From the NCBI GenBank assembly GCA_023423935.1, contig JAFAEQ010000039.1, positions 1 to 64,000 of the forward strand: a stretch of 64,000 nt of DNA, read 5' to 3'. The stretch comes from Pseudomonadota bacterium. GTDB lineage: Bacteria > Pseudomonadota > Gammaproteobacteria > Steroidobacterales > Steroidobacteraceae. This document shows, piece by piece, positions 49,301-58,067 of the stretch (position 1 is its first letter; every line of letters begins with the position of its first letter). The notes under the pieces were generated by a model. That model searched no databases, had not been told where the DNA came from, and was given only the letters and a program-made list of their open reading frames with translations. The translations under genes were made by a program, and so were the position numbers.

Positions 49301-51882
49301 CCCAGTCTCATCGCAACGCGTACGAGATCGGAGTCCGCGCGGGCGATCTGTACTTTGCTGCATATTCGGCAGCCCAGACGGTTCTGTCGCTCTTTCTGAG
49401 CGGAGAGCCGCTGGAACAGGTCACGCGTGAGGCGAATGACTATCTCGATTTCGCTCGCGGCCTCAGCTTTCGCGATGGTATCGATCTGATCGTCACGACG
49501 GAGCGCGCGGCTGCAAGCCTGCGTGGCTTGACGCGCGAGCTGGGCCACTATGGCGACAGCTCGTTCGACCAGGACGCCTTCGAAAGCCAGTTGACCGCAA
49601 CGCGCATGACAGTGGTCGTGTACTGGTACTGGACGCGCAAGATCATGCTGCATGTAATTGCGGGCGACTTCGAGTCGGCTCTCCAATGCGAGGTTCGCGC
49701 CAGGCCTGCGGACGGCGTGCGAGTCGTGCAGGTCCAGCACATGGACTATCACCACTACAGTGCGTTGGCGATTGCGGGCGTCCTGAGCGAAGCCTCCGGA
49801 CCGCGTCGCGATGAGCTCTTGAGCGAACTGCACAAGCACCATGAGCAGCTGCGTCTCTGGGCGGAGCAAACCCGTTCTCCCACTTTCGCCGACAAATACA
49901 CCCTGATCTCGGCCGAGATCGCGCGTCTCGAAGGAAGAGAGAGCCAGGCCGCGCTCTTATACGAGGAGAGCATCCGGCTCGCACATCAGCATGGATTCGT
50001 TCATAACGAAGCCGTTGCCCTCGAGACGGCTGCCCGTTTCTATGTGGCGCGCGGACTGCAAACGATTGCTCACGCATTCTTGCGGGAGGCCCGGCTGCGC
50101 TATCTGCGCTGGGGCGCCCACGGCAAGGTGCGGCAGATGGAGGCGAAGTATTCATCCGTCCTGGGCGAGCGGCCGATGGCGGATCCGACACCCGCCGCGA
50201 CGACAGAGCTTCCCGACCATCTCGATCTTGCGACCGTCATCAAGGTCTCGCAGGCGGTCTCCAGCGAGATGGATCTTGCACGGCTGATCGAGACGATCAT
50301 GCGCACGGTCATCAACGATGCGGGTGCGCAGCGAGCAGTGCTGGTCCTGGTGCGTGGCACTGAGCATCGCATCGCCGCGGTAGCGACGACGCATGCTGAG
50401 GGCGTGATGGTGAGTCAGCAGAACGTGCCGCTGGCCGACGCAGAGCTGCCCAAGTCCGTCGTTCAGTATGTGGCGCGAACCGGAGAAAGCGTCATCCTCG
50501 ACGATGCGCAGATCCGCAATGCCTTCTCTTCCGACTCGTACATTCGTCGCCAGCGCACGCGTTCGCTCCTGTGTCTGCCGCTGCTGCACCAGGCCAAGCC
50601 TGTCGGGCTGCTCTATCTCGAGAACGACCTCGCCGCACACGTGTTCACTGCGAGACGGCTGTCGATTCTGAAACTGCTGGCATCGCAAGCGGCGATCTCG
50701 CTGGAGAACTCGCGCCTGTACGACGATCTCAAGTCGCGCGAGGCCAGGATTCGCCGCCTGCTGGACTCGAGCGTCATCGGCATCCTGATCTGGAATCTCG
50801 ACGGTCGGATCATCGAAGCCAACGACGCCTTTCTGCGCATGGTCGGGTACGACCGCGAAGACCTGAAGGCGGGACTGGATTGGGCCGACATGACCACCGC
50901 GGAAACCTGGGAAGCCAGCGTCGAGGGTATTCGCCATCTGATGGCCACGGGCGAGATGCCGCATCACGAGAAGGAATACTTCCGCAAGGACGGCACGCGT
51001 GTGCCCGTCATGATTGGCGCAGCGGCATTCGACGGAACACCTGATGAGGGCGTGGCTTTCATCGTGGATCTGACGGAGCAGAAACGTGCGGAGGAGAAGC
51101 TGCGCGAGAGCGAGCTGCGTTATCGAGCGCTGCAGGCCGAGCTTGCGCATGCGAACCGGATCGCGACCATGGGGCAGCTCTGTGCCTGGATCGCGCATGA
51201 CGTGCGGCAGCCGCTGGTCGGTGTCGTCGCGAGTGCGAACGCGGGGCTGCGCTGGCTTGCGGCCCAGCCGCCTAATGTTGCTTCCACCGAGCGTGCTCTC
51301 GAACGAGTCATACGGGAGGGTCATCGCGCGGCAGACGTGCTGGAACGGATTCGCGCCCTCGTGAAGAAAGCGAGCCCGCACAAGGAGCCGATCAACGTCA
51401 ACGACGTCATCAGTGAAACATCGCGGCTGCTGGGGCCGGAAGCCGAGCGCAAAGGCATTGCGATGCGGATGGATCTCGCCCGCGACGTGCCTCTCGTTGC
51501 GGCGGATCGCATCCAGCTTCAACAGGTGATCGTGAATCTCATGGTCAACGCAATGGAGGCCATGGCGAATGTCGACTTGCCGCACATGCTGCGCGTCGTC
51601 TCGAGAGCAGATCCTTCAGGTGTGCTCGTGTCGGTCAGCGATTCGGGCCCGGGCATCTCGGCCGAGCATCTGAATCATCTGTTCGATGCGTTCTTCACGA
51701 CCAAGTCCGAAGGGCTCGGCATGGGCCTTGCGATCAGTCGGACGATCATCGAGTCCTTCGGCGGGCATATCTGGGTCACAGCGAATTCCCCTCGCGGCGC
51801 CGTGTTTCAGTTCTCGTTGCCGGCTGTTTCGGCGATGGTTGGAGGCGATCCTGTGCAGGATGCTCGACCCAGCGATGCCTGA
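46321..51882 (+). CDS. Giant kinase-like / AAA ATPase / GAF / PAS / histidine kinase
   Basis: This 1853-residue cytoplasmic sensor starts with a protein-kinase fold (about 1-280). It keeps HKDIRPANVLV and GTFAYMAPEQTGRMNRSIDFRS, but the DFG motif reads TGFG (about 152-155), and I see no VAIK lysine, so the fold is probably a pseudokinase. An AAA ATPase follows, with Walker A GYSGIGKSS near 335 and Walker B LVLVLDDLQWLD near 465. A long TPR-like region, a GAF domain (about 1300-1470), a PAS domain (about 1476-1600), a phosphoacceptor site AHDVRQPL with His near 1626, and an HATPase with DSGPGIS and GLGMGLAISR complete it. Two response regulator genes converge on it. Confidence 0.9.
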   Translation: MSARGPADASEDLALEPAWHDAERVFRRGWYIDPEGTRIPVLAIQPAQGNGRGDEVLGRLAREVQLQDHLDSAWALRPLKFIRERNVLLVEDPGGRPLTQLLDAPMEVGRFLSVAIVLCRAVGQLHAGGFIHKDIRPANVLVNAATGEVRLTGFGFASRVPRERQSPAPPEVIAGTFAYMAPEQTGRMNRSIDFRSDLYAVGVTFYEMLTGTLPFTATDPMEWMHCHIARQPPNPADRVASIPEPLCAIVLKLLAKGAEDRYQTAAGLAQDLERCLSEWKTDRTIADFALGTRDASGRLRFQEKLYGREAEIERLLAAFERVVTRRSAERVLVSGYSGIGKSSVVNELHRVLVPARGLFAAGKFDQYKRGIPYATLGQAFQSLVRQLLSKSDEELECWRDSLTHALGANGRLMTNLIPELALVIGEQPPVPDLSGPDAQNRILLVFRQLLAVFATEEHPLVLVLDDLQWLDAATLAVFEDFATQPAVRNVLLIGIYRDNEVGPSHPLAHRLQHIRESGVAIEEITLEPIQAEHVAHMIADALATDPLQVSALTQIAFEKTRGNPFFTMQFISALADEALLTYDTQDSAWRWSADRITARSVGDNVVDLMIERLSRLPAESLQALKQMACVGNSVAIDRFCKVLGTSEAATQGLLLEALHSGLLLQIDDAYAFAHDRVHEAAYAMLPPAQRPEVHRRIGERLLEGLSEEELDAQIFEIASQLNRAVFGREEENDRITAASLNLRAGHKAKAAAAYKAAREYFESGTVQLGDEGWYGQYDLTFALHLETAHCTFLSGEFDEAARLIDGLLQRAQTKVDAAAVYRLKVELWVVRSQNELAVATALSALRLLGIELSAKPSWPEVEREYDRIRTTLNGRPLESIFALPAMTDPEKIAAMRLFAELYPPAYFTNFNLLALIIFRMANLTLAHGRPDVHQGFAWLGWIIGPAFGLYEEGYRFGVLTSTMADERNDLLDMARVRALLALTGQWTQPLPAGTQSHRNAYEIGVRAGDLYFAAYSAAQTVLSLFLSGEPLEQVTREANDYLDFARGLSFRDGIDLIVTTERAAASLRGLTRELGHYGDSSFDQDAFESQLTATRMTVVVYWYWTRKIMLHVIAGDFESALQCEVRARPADGVRVVQVQHMDYHHYSALAIAGVLSEASGPRRDELLSELHKHHEQLRLWAEQTRSPTFADKYTLISAEIARLEGRESQAALLYEESIRLAHQHGFVHNEAVALETAARFYVARGLQTIAHAFLREARLRYLRWGAHGKVRQMEAKYSSVLGERPMADPTPAATTELPDHLDLATVIKVSQAVSSEMDLARLIETIMRTVINDAGAQRAVLVLVRGTEHRIAAVATTHAEGVMVSQQNVPLADAELPKSVVQYVARTGESVILDDAQIRNAFSSDSYIRRQRTRSLLCLPLLHQAKPVGLLYLENDLAAHVFTARRLSILKLLASQAAISLENSRLYDDLKSREARIRRLLDSSVIGILIWNLDGRIIEANDAFLRMVGYDREDLKAGLDWADMTTAETWEASVEGIRHLMATGEMPHHEKEYFRKDGTRVPVMIGAAAFDGTPDEGVAFIVDLTEQKRAEEKLRESELRYRALQAELAHANRIATMGQLCAWIAHDVRQPLVGVVASANAGLRWLAAQPPNVASTERALERVIREGHRAADVLERIRALVKKASPHKEPINVNDVISETSRLLGPEAERKGIAMRMDLARDVPLVAADRIQLQQVIVNLMVNAMEAMANVDLPHMLRVVSRADPSGVLVSVSDSGPGISAEHLNHLFDAFFTTKSEGLGMGLAISRTIIESFGGHIWVTANSPRGAVFQFSLPAVSAMVGGDPVQDARPSDA

Positions 51883-51901
51883 AGATTTGCTCGCGAGCGA
51901 A

Positions 51902-52282
51902 TCAGGCTGTTGGTTTTCGCAACGCCGAGGTGATCGCTGATAGAAGCGCCTGCGCATCGAACGGTTTACTGAATACGACCGGCGCGATGGTGCTGTGGGC
52001 CGCGGGTTGTTTATCAGTCGCATGCGCCGTGATGAGAATGACCGGCAATGCGGGACGCCTGGCCGCGACGATCGACTGCAGTTCCCATCCGTCCATGCCA
52101 GGCATGCGGATATCCGACACCAGGCATGCAATGGAATCGAGCGCGTCGCTCTCGAGGAACTCTCGTGCCGACGAAAATCGGCGCGCGGTCAGTCCCGCCG
52201 ATGCGAGCAGATCCATGATGGCCTCGAGTACGGTGTGGTCGTCGTCGATAACAGCTACATCAGCGCGGCTGTCCTGATTCAT
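51902..52282 (-). CDS. Single-domain response regulator
   Basis: The 126-residue protein is only a receiver domain. Acidic residues are in VAVIDDDHTV, the phosphoacceptor Asp is in CLVSDIRMPGMDGW, the Thr in LITAHATD and the Lys in VFSKPFDA, so the phosphorylation site is complete. It lacks an output domain and probably acts as a relay or phosphate sink for the large kinase that ends 19 bases away on the other strand. Its start overlaps the FixJ-like stop by 4 bases. Confidence 0.92.
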   Translation of the reverse strand: MNQDSRADVAVIDDDHTVLEAIMDLLASAGLTARRFSSAREFLESDALDSIACLVSDIRMPGMDGWELQSIVAARRPALPVILITAHATDKQPAAHSTIAPVVFSKPFDAQALLSAITSALRKPTA

Positions 52283-52977
52283 GTGTGCTCTGTTCCGGAT
52301 CTGCCTCCCGCTGCGGTGGGAGGATGCGGCAATGTGCTGCTGTTTACATTGTCGTCGTCGTTGGCGGCAATGCCCAGCTTGATCGACATCCTTACCAGGT
52401 CGGCCAGAGAGTCGGCGGCCATCTTGCGCATGATATTGCCGCGATGGATCTGCAACGTGACTTCACTGATCCCCAGCTCGGCGGCCGCCTGCTTGTTGAG
52501 TCGACCCCGGACGACGAGCGGCAACACCTCGCGCTCGCGCGGTGTCAGCGACGCGTAACGGCCTTTCAGGGTCGCCAGTTCCGTCAGCTGACTCTGCATC
52601 TGTCGATGCTGTTGCACGGCGGCCTCGATAGCGGTGAGCAACTGCTCCGGCGTGAACGGCTTGGGCAGAAAGTCGACGGCGCCTGCTTTGATGGCACGCA
52701 CCGAGGATGGGATGTCGCCGACGCCCGTGATGAAGACAATCGGCGGGTGTTGGCCGCCTGCGAGCTCCGACTGGAGTTCGAGGCCATTCATATCAGGCAG
52801 CTCCACATCCAGCACGAGACACGCCGGTCCAGTGGCGTTGCCGATTGCAGCCTTGTAAGCCGAAGCAGAACTGAACGTGGCCACGTCGAAGCCGTGCGAG
52901 GAGAGCAGGTCTTCGATGGCCTCGCGTACGCCGGGGTCGTCGTCGACCAGGTAGACCGTAGCGGCGGGTTTCGTCAT
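52279..52977 (-). CDS. FixJ-like response regulator with complete receiver
   Basis: The 232-residue protein has a receiver domain with VYLVDDDPGV, Asp in CLVLDVELPDMNGLEL and Lys in DFLPKPFTPEQLL. A LuxR-type HTH follows (LTPREREVLPLVVRGRLNKQ, GISEVTLQIHRGNIMRKM). Unlike the two FixJ-like paralogues at 25787 and 29713, all active-site residues are present. With the receiver-only protein it forms a two-gene operon facing the large histidine kinase, which is the likely phosphate donor. A CCCAGTTT-type motif lies upstream at 53143. Confidence 0.93.
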   Translation of the reverse strand: MTKPAATVYLVDDDPGVREAIEDLLSSHGFDVATFSSASAYKAAIGNATGPACLVLDVELPDMNGLELQSELAGGQHPPIVFITGVGDIPSSVRAIKAGAVDFLPKPFTPEQLLTAIEAAVQQHRQMQSQLTELATLKGRYASLTPREREVLPLVVRGRLNKQAAAELGISEVTLQIHRGNIMRKMAADSLADLVRMSIKLGIAANDDDNVNSSTLPHPPTAAGGRSGTEHT

Positions 52978-53142
52978 ACCTTGCTCCAGACGGCGGCGCT
53001 CGGATTCGGCCCATCTCTCATGGGTAACCGGAGTAACTCCTGGGGGTGTAGAACTGCCTGGATCATACGGGACACTGACACGAACCCGCCTAATGGAAAA
53101 ACATGATAGGCAAAGCCGACATCTTGGGCATCGAAGTCAATT

Positions 53143-53157
53143 ACCCAGTTTGGGGGA
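53143..53157. promoter_or_regulatory. Candidate operator, ACCCAGTTTGGGGGA
   Basis: This lies in the 254-base gap between two divergent regulator genes. It resembles the element at 28933-28948 upstream of the second NarL-like gene. The pattern CCCAGTTT(AT)GGGG could be a shared regulator site; only two copies are seen, so the case is weak. Confidence 0.3.
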
Positions 53158-53231
53158 GTTGAGCACTGTCCCAAGGCGAGTCCGAACACTCGGCATCACG
53201 AGGCTGGCAGGTATTGCGTACAAGGTGAACG

Positions 53232-54716
53232 ATGGTCGCGGGTTCACAACAGCGCGCAACGACGAGCTCGTCGCGCATGTCAGGAGTGCGAGCGATGCAA
53301 CACGGCGTACGGATTGGGTTCAAGCGGGCATGGGTGCGCGTGATGGCGCTGGACGCCGCACGCATGACCGAGGAGCTCGAAGCGCTGCAACGATGCGCGA
53401 ACGGTGCGAGCGAGGAGCTCGGCGTGCTGCAGGCCGCGGCCGCAGCGGCACGCGACGATCGTCGATCGTTGCACGCCTTTGCGCTGGCAGCCGGGGACAA
53501 CGAGTTCGCACCCTGGTCTGCAGGCATTGCCTCGGTACTGCAGCGACTGGCGCACTGGCAACAGGGCGATCTGCAGCGCTTTCACGCAGCCAGGCGTCCG
53601 GCTGGCGATGCCAGATCGGCGGATTGCAGCGTAAGTGCGTTCGACCGTGCACTCGATGCCGCAGTGGAGTTACAGCAGTTGCGCTTCGCGGTGGCGGCCA
53701 AGCTGGCCCGCGAAAGCACCGATCTCGCCGCTAACGCCAAGCCTCGTTCGGCGGCGAGACGCTTCGGCGAAGTGTTGCAGGCCCAGGTTCTGTATGAGCA
53801 GGGCGAGCTGATGCAGGCGGAGTCTTTGCTCAGGGACTATTTTCAGGCGGTCCGTTCGGCCGCGTGCGCCGATGTGGCGATCATGTTCTATGTACTGGTC
53901 GCGCGCATTGCCATCGATCAGCACAAGGGCGATCTGGCGATGTTCGTACTGCGCGACGGCATTGCGCTGGCGGAAGCACGCGGCTGGCCGCGCATGAGTG
54001 CCGCGTGCTGGCAGGAGCTCATCGATCTGCTGGTCGGCATGGAGCATCTCGAAGAAGCGGAGCGATCGGTCGCGCTGCTGCGCTCTCGCTGGTCAGATAC
54101 CGACGACGTCGCGTTGCAGACGGCGCTTCTTCATATGCAATGTCGCGTGCAAGTGGCGGCGGGCGATGCGGCTGACGCGTTGTCTGGCCTTCTGCGTCTG
54201 CGCGAGAGTGCCGAGGCACGCGGCGATGAGTACGCGTGTGCAAAGCTCGATCTGCGGCGAGTGGAAGCGCTCGATGCCTGCGGACGCAGTGAGGAAGCGC
54301 ACGCGATACTGATGAAGGTGCTGGAAGTCGGCTGTCGTGCGGGACTGTATCAATCGATCATCAGTGCAGGTCCGGCGATCCACCGGTTGCTGCAAGAGGT
54401 GATGTTCTCGTTGAACAGCGACGCGAACGATCGCGCCTTCCTGCAGCCCTATGTGAGCAGCCTGGTGAACGCTCCACGGCAACCGGATGCAATGAGGCGA
54501 GTGCAGCGCACGACGAAGCTACGCGGTCCCCTCAGCAATCGTGAGCAAGCCATCCTGCTACTGATGCGACACGGCTCCTCGAACAAGCTGATCGCCAGGC
54601 GCCTGGGCATCGCTCCCGAAACGGTCAAGTCGCACGCCAAGCGCATCTACGGCAAGCTCGGCGCCCAAAGCCGCCTCGAGGCAGTCACCAAGGCGACGAG
54701 CCTGAGTCTGATTTGA
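53232..54716 (+). CDS. LAL/MalT-like regulator lacking the ATPase domain
   Basis: The 494-residue protein ends with a LuxR-type HTH (LSNREQAILLLMRHGSSNKL, GIAPETVKSHAKRIYGKLGA). The 420 residues before it are TPR-like helical repeats, as in the C-terminal half of MalT/LAL regulators (about 900 residues). The N-terminal AAA ATPase of that family is absent, and no Walker motif is present. It may respond to a partner protein instead of ATP plus ligand. It begins at ATG 53232; later ATG codons at 53295 or 53343 are possible. It is divergent from the FixJ-like gene. Confidence 0.82.
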   Translation: MVAGSQQRATTSSSRMSGVRAMQHGVRIGFKRAWVRVMALDAARMTEELEALQRCANGASEELGVLQAAAAAARDDRRSLHAFALAAGDNEFAPWSAGIASVLQRLAHWQQGDLQRFHAARRPAGDARSADCSVSAFDRALDAAVELQQLRFAVAAKLARESTDLAANAKPRSAARRFGEVLQAQVLYEQGELMQAESLLRDYFQAVRSAACADVAIMFYVLVARIAIDQHKGDLAMFVLRDGIALAEARGWPRMSAACWQELIDLLVGMEHLEEAERSVALLRSRWSDTDDVALQTALLHMQCRVQVAAGDAADALSGLLRLRESAEARGDEYACAKLDLRRVEALDACGRSEEAHAILMKVLEVGCRAGLYQSIISAGPAIHRLLQEVMFSLNSDANDRAFLQPYVSSLVNAPRQPDAMRRVQRTTKLRGPLSNREQAILLLMRHGSSNKLIARRLGIAPETVKSHAKRIYGKLGAQSRLEAVTKATSLSLI

Positions 54717-54727
54717 GGAAGGGGTCT

Positions 54728-55130
54728 AGGCTGTGGGCTGTGGGCTGTAGCAAGAAGTAAGAACTAGTGGACTGTAACGACCGATTCGAGAGTGCTGCTT
54801 TGGTCGTCATCCCGGCGAAGGCCTGGCGAAGGCCGGGATCTCCCGCGGGATTCGCGTTGGTCACAGGCTTGGACCCCGGCCTACGCCGGGGTGACCCCTC
54901 AAGGGCCTACGCCGGGGTGACCCCTCAAGGGCCTACGTCGGGGTGACCCCTCAGGGCCTATGCCGGGGTGACCCCCTCGCGGCCTACGCCGGGGTGACCC
55001 TCGGAGCCTTCGCCGCCCACAGCCACATCTCTTAACTTCTGACCTACAGCCTACAGCCTACAGCCCACAGCCTCTTTCTGAACCTACAGCCCACAGCCTA
55101 TCTTCTTAGCCTACAGCCCACAGCCTATCT
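54728..55130. repeat. CTGTGGGCTGTAG blocks in inverted orientation around the repeat array
   Basis: The left block (54728-54750) reads aggctgtgggctgtgg and continues gctgtag. On the right (55043-55130) the reverse complement, ctacagcccacagcct, occurs in about four copies. Together they enclose the dispersed repeat copy C like terminal inverted repeats. No transposase gene is inside. Confidence 0.65.
54767..55015 (+). repeat. Dispersed repeat, copy C, with tandem array
   Basis: It starts with one gtggactgtaacgac unit and the gagagtgctgctttggtcg and gtcatcccggcgaaggc blocks. About five imperfect units built on cctacgccggggtgacccc follow. The unit carries TACG where copy B carries TTCG, so the two arrays have expanded separately. 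Confidence 0.85.
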
Positions 55131-55140
55131 CTTCTCCTCC

Positions 55141-55509
55141 TCACCTCTGCATCTTCATCAGCTCGTGCATCGACACGGGATCGTGGTTCAGATTGGCCAT
55201 GATCAAAAGCGAGCCGAACACGATGATCCCGACGACGAAGATTCCGAACGACAGCGAGAGCAGGTTGTTGGTCTGATCCGGCGCGCTCGAGATGTGCATG
55301 AAGAACACAATGTGCACGCCCATCTGGGCGATCGCCAGCACACCGAGCAGGATGGGCACTCCGGAGGCATAGATCGAGTCAGTGTTCGCTGCCCAGAACG
55401 ACGCGGCGGTGAGCACCAATGCCAGTGCGAGACCGATCAGGTACGCCGACACCGAACCATGCGATTCGGGAATGCCCGGGCCTGTGCCTTGTGCAGTGTG
55501 TTCCGTCAT
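55141..55509 (-). CDS. cyoD: Cytochrome bo3 ubiquinol oxidase subunit IV
   Basis: The 122-residue membrane protein has three helices (SAYLIGLALALVLTAASFWA, PILLGVLAIAQMGVHIVFFM and FGIFVVGIIVFGSLLIMANL) and the family block HIVFFMHISS. It assists assembly and stability of the oxidase. The start at 55509 gives the usual length; the longer open frame upstream overlaps cyoC. It is the last gene of cyoABCD, 2 bases after cyoC. Repeats follow it directly. Confidence 0.93.
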   Translation of the reverse strand: MTEHTAQGTGPGIPESHGSVSAYLIGLALALVLTAASFWAANTDSIYASGVPILLGVLAIAQMGVHIVFFMHISSAPDQTNNLLSLSFGIFVVGIIVFGSLLIMANLNHDPVSMHELMKMQR

Positions 55510-55511
55510 CA

Positions 55512-56132
55512 CTAGGCTCCCAGATAGACGATGGTGAATACGCCGACCCATACGATGTCGAGGGCATGCCAGAACAGCGCGAAACAGAACAGACGGTTCT
55601 GCACCAGCGGCCGGAATCCCAGCGTCGCGACTTGCGCCAGCATCACGGCGAGCCACAGCAGGCCACCTGAAACGTGCAATCCGTGCGTGCCGACCAATGT
55701 GAAGAATGCGGATAGAAAGGCGCTGCGAGTCGGTCCTGCGCCGGCCGCGAGGAACGAAGCGAACTCCACGATCTCGAGATAGAGAAACACGACGCCGAGC
55801 AGTGCGGTCGCACCGAACCAGGCATAGGTGCCGCGCAAGTCTTCACGGCGGGCGGCGAGCAGTCCCATTCCACACGTGAAGCTCGACAACAGCAGGCACA
55901 CGGTTTCGTAAAACACGTGGCGCTGATCGAAAAGCTCGGCGCCGCCCGGGCCGCCCGCAGTCGCATTCGCAAGCACGGCGTATGTCGCGAACAGGGCGGC
56001 GAAGATGACGATGTCGGAAAGCAGGAACAGCCAGAAGCCAAAGCCGATGACGACGTATGTCGGCGCGGGGCCCTGCATCGAAAGAGGAACTTCCTCCATC
56101 GTCAGGCTGGAAACATTGGCGTCGCTGCTCAT
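55512..56132 (-). CDS. cyoC: Cytochrome bo3 ubiquinol oxidase subunit III
   Basis: The 206-residue subunit has five membrane helices and the conserved parts GFGFWLFLLSDIVIFAALFA, HVFYETVCLLLSSFTCGMGL and GTHGLHVSGGLLWL. It belongs to the heme-copper oxidase subunit III family and has no redox cofactor. Its start overlaps the cyoB stop by 4 bases. Confidence 0.95.
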   Translation of the reverse strand: MSSDANVSSLTMEEVPLSMQGPAPTYVVIGFGFWLFLLSDIVIFAALFATYAVLANATAGGPGGAELFDQRHVFYETVCLLLSSFTCGMGLLAARREDLRGTYAWFGATALLGVVFLYLEIVEFASFLAAGAGPTRSAFLSAFFTLVGTHGLHVSGGLLWLAVMLAQVATLGFRPLVQNRLFCFALFWHALDIVWVGVFTIVYLGA

Positions 56133-58063
56133 GCGTTGACTGCTCCGACAGGGATGTCCGATTCACGATTCGTCTGCCATGCGTGCACAAGCCAGAGGAT
56201 CAACGCGCCTGCAAGGCCGAGCGCAGCCAGCCACCAGATGTGCCAGATCAGCGCGAAGCCGAGCACCACCGCACAGGCCGAGATCAGAAAGCCCAGAGGA
56301 GTGTTGCGAGGCATGTGAATCGACTTGGGACATGAGCCCGCGCGCTCGGGAACGCTTCCCTTCATGTGCCAGTAGGCATCGACCGAGCTCACTTCCGGCA
56401 GGCGGCAGAAATTCCAGGCCGGCGGCGGCGAAGGCGTGGACCATTCGAGGGTTCGTCCGAACCAGGGATCGCCCGTGACATCGCGGTTCTCTTCACGCCG
56501 GCGGATGCTCACCACGAGTTGCACGACGGTGAGAACGATGCCGCAGAAAATGAACAGCGCGCCGCAGAACGCGACGATCATCAGCGGCTGCCATTGCGAC
56601 TCGGCGTAATGCTGCATGCGACGCGTCGCGCCCATGAGGCCAAGCGCATACAGCGGCATGAACGCGAGAAAGAAGCCCACGAACCAGCATCCGACGATCC
56701 ACCGGCCGATGCGCTCATCGAGGGTGAAGCCGAACGCTTTCGGGAACCAATACGCGTACCCGGCCATGACACCGAACACGACGCCGCCGATGGCCACGTT
56801 ATGGAAGTGCGCGACCAGGAACAGGCTGTTGTGCACGACGAAATCGACGGGTGGAATGGCCATGAGCACTCCGGTCATTCCACCGATGACGAACGTCACC
56901 ATGAATCCGAGGCTCCACAGCAGCGGCACGGTGAAACGGATGCGTCCGCCATACAGCGTGAACAGCCAGTTGAATATTTTCACGCCGGTAGGCACGGCGA
57001 TCACCATGGTCGCGATGCCGAAGAAGGCGTTGACGTTCGCGCCTGCGCCCATCGTGAAGAAGTGGTGCAACCACACGATGAAGGACAGCACGCAGATTCC
57101 CATCGTGGCGAGCACCATCGAGCGATAGCCGAAGAGTGGCTTGCCCGAGAACGTCGCGACCACTTCGGAGAACACGCCGAACGCCGGCAGGATCAGGATG
57201 TAAACCTCCGGATGACCCCAGATCCAGATGAGGTTGATGTACATCATCGGATTGCCACCGGCCTCGTTCGTGAAGAAATGGAAGCCGCAATAACGATCCA
57301 GCAGCAGCATCGCGAACGTCGCAGTGAGCACGGGGAAGCTCGCGATGATCAGCAGATTCGAGGCCAGCGCGGTCCAGCAGAACACCGGCATCCGTCCGTA
57401 GCTCATGCCCGGAGCGCGCAACTTGAGAATCGTCGTGGTGAGATTGATGCCCGATAGCAGTGTTCCTAATCCTGAGATCTGCAGCGCCCAGAGGTAGTAG
57501 TCGACGCCGACGCCGGGCGAATACTCGATCCCGCTGAGCGGCGGATAGGCCAGCCACCCCGTGCGGGCGAACTCGCCGACGAAGAGCGACAGATTCACCA
57601 GCAGGCAGCCTGCGGCAGTGAGCCAGAAGCTCACGGCATTCATCACCGGAAACGCGACGTCACGAATGCCGAGCTGCAGCGGCACGGCGAAGTTCATGAG
57701 CCCTACGATGAAAGGCATCGCGACGAAGAAGATCATGATCGTTCCGTGCGCGGAGAAGATCTGATCGTAGTGTTCGGGCGGCAGATAGCCCGTGGCGCCA
57801 CCGGCTGCGAGCGCCTGTTGCGCGCGCATCATGATCGCATCCGAAAAACCTCGGACCAGCATCACGAGCGCCAGGATCACGTACATGATGCCGATGCGCT
57901 TGTGATCGACGCTCGTCAGCCACTCGCGCCACAGGTAGCCCCACCATCCCTTGATCGTGACGAGTGCGAGGATCGCCACGATGCCAACGATGATCACCAC
58001 GGTGACGCCCATGATGATGGGCTGATCGAAGGGCACGGCGGCCCAGCTCAGTTTGCCGAGCAT
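56129..58063 (-). CDS. cyoB: Cytochrome bo3 ubiquinol oxidase subunit I
   Basis: The 644-residue catalytic subunit reduces oxygen with ubiquinol and pumps protons. It begins MLGKLSWAAVPFDQPIIMG, matching the family N-terminus. Heme and copper ligands are seen in LIWIWGHPEVYILILPAFG (Cu/Tyr site), IVWLHHFFTMG and NSLFLVAHFHNVAIGG. The open frame upstream to 58333 is a shadow of cyoA and was dropped. It starts 4 bases after the cyoA stop. No cyoE (heme O synthase) gene is in the operon or window. Confidence 0.96.
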   Translation of the reverse strand: MLGKLSWAAVPFDQPIIMGVTVVIIVGIVAILALVTIKGWWGYLWREWLTSVDHKRIGIMYVILALVMLVRGFSDAIMMRAQQALAAGGATGYLPPEHYDQIFSAHGTIMIFFVAMPFIVGLMNFAVPLQLGIRDVAFPVMNAVSFWLTAAGCLLVNLSLFVGEFARTGWLAYPPLSGIEYSPGVGVDYYLWALQISGLGTLLSGINLTTTILKLRAPGMSYGRMPVFCWTALASNLLIIASFPVLTATFAMLLLDRYCGFHFFTNEAGGNPMMYINLIWIWGHPEVYILILPAFGVFSEVVATFSGKPLFGYRSMVLATMGICVLSFIVWLHHFFTMGAGANVNAFFGIATMVIAVPTGVKIFNWLFTLYGGRIRFTVPLLWSLGFMVTFVIGGMTGVLMAIPPVDFVVHNSLFLVAHFHNVAIGGVVFGVMAGYAYWFPKAFGFTLDERIGRWIVGCWFVGFFLAFMPLYALGLMGATRRMQHYAESQWQPLMIVAFCGALFIFCGIVLTVVQLVVSIRRREENRDVTGDPWFGRTLEWSTPSPPPAWNFCRLPEVSSVDAYWHMKGSVPERAGSCPKSIHMPRNTPLGFLISACAVVLGFALIWHIWWLAALGLAGALILWLVHAWQTNRESDIPVGAVNA

Positions 58064-58067
58064 GAAG

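Larger units (their letters stand above)
54717..55140. other. Gap filled with repeats
   Basis: Essentially the whole gap is repetitive: a ctgtgggctgtag block at 54728-54750, the dispersed repeat at 54767-55015 and ctacagcccacagcc blocks at 55043-55130. No gene is present. Confidence 0.8.

Noticed and set aside
54728..55130. Insertion sequence
   Set aside because: Inverted blocks are present but no transposase frame lies between them; kept only as a repeat.
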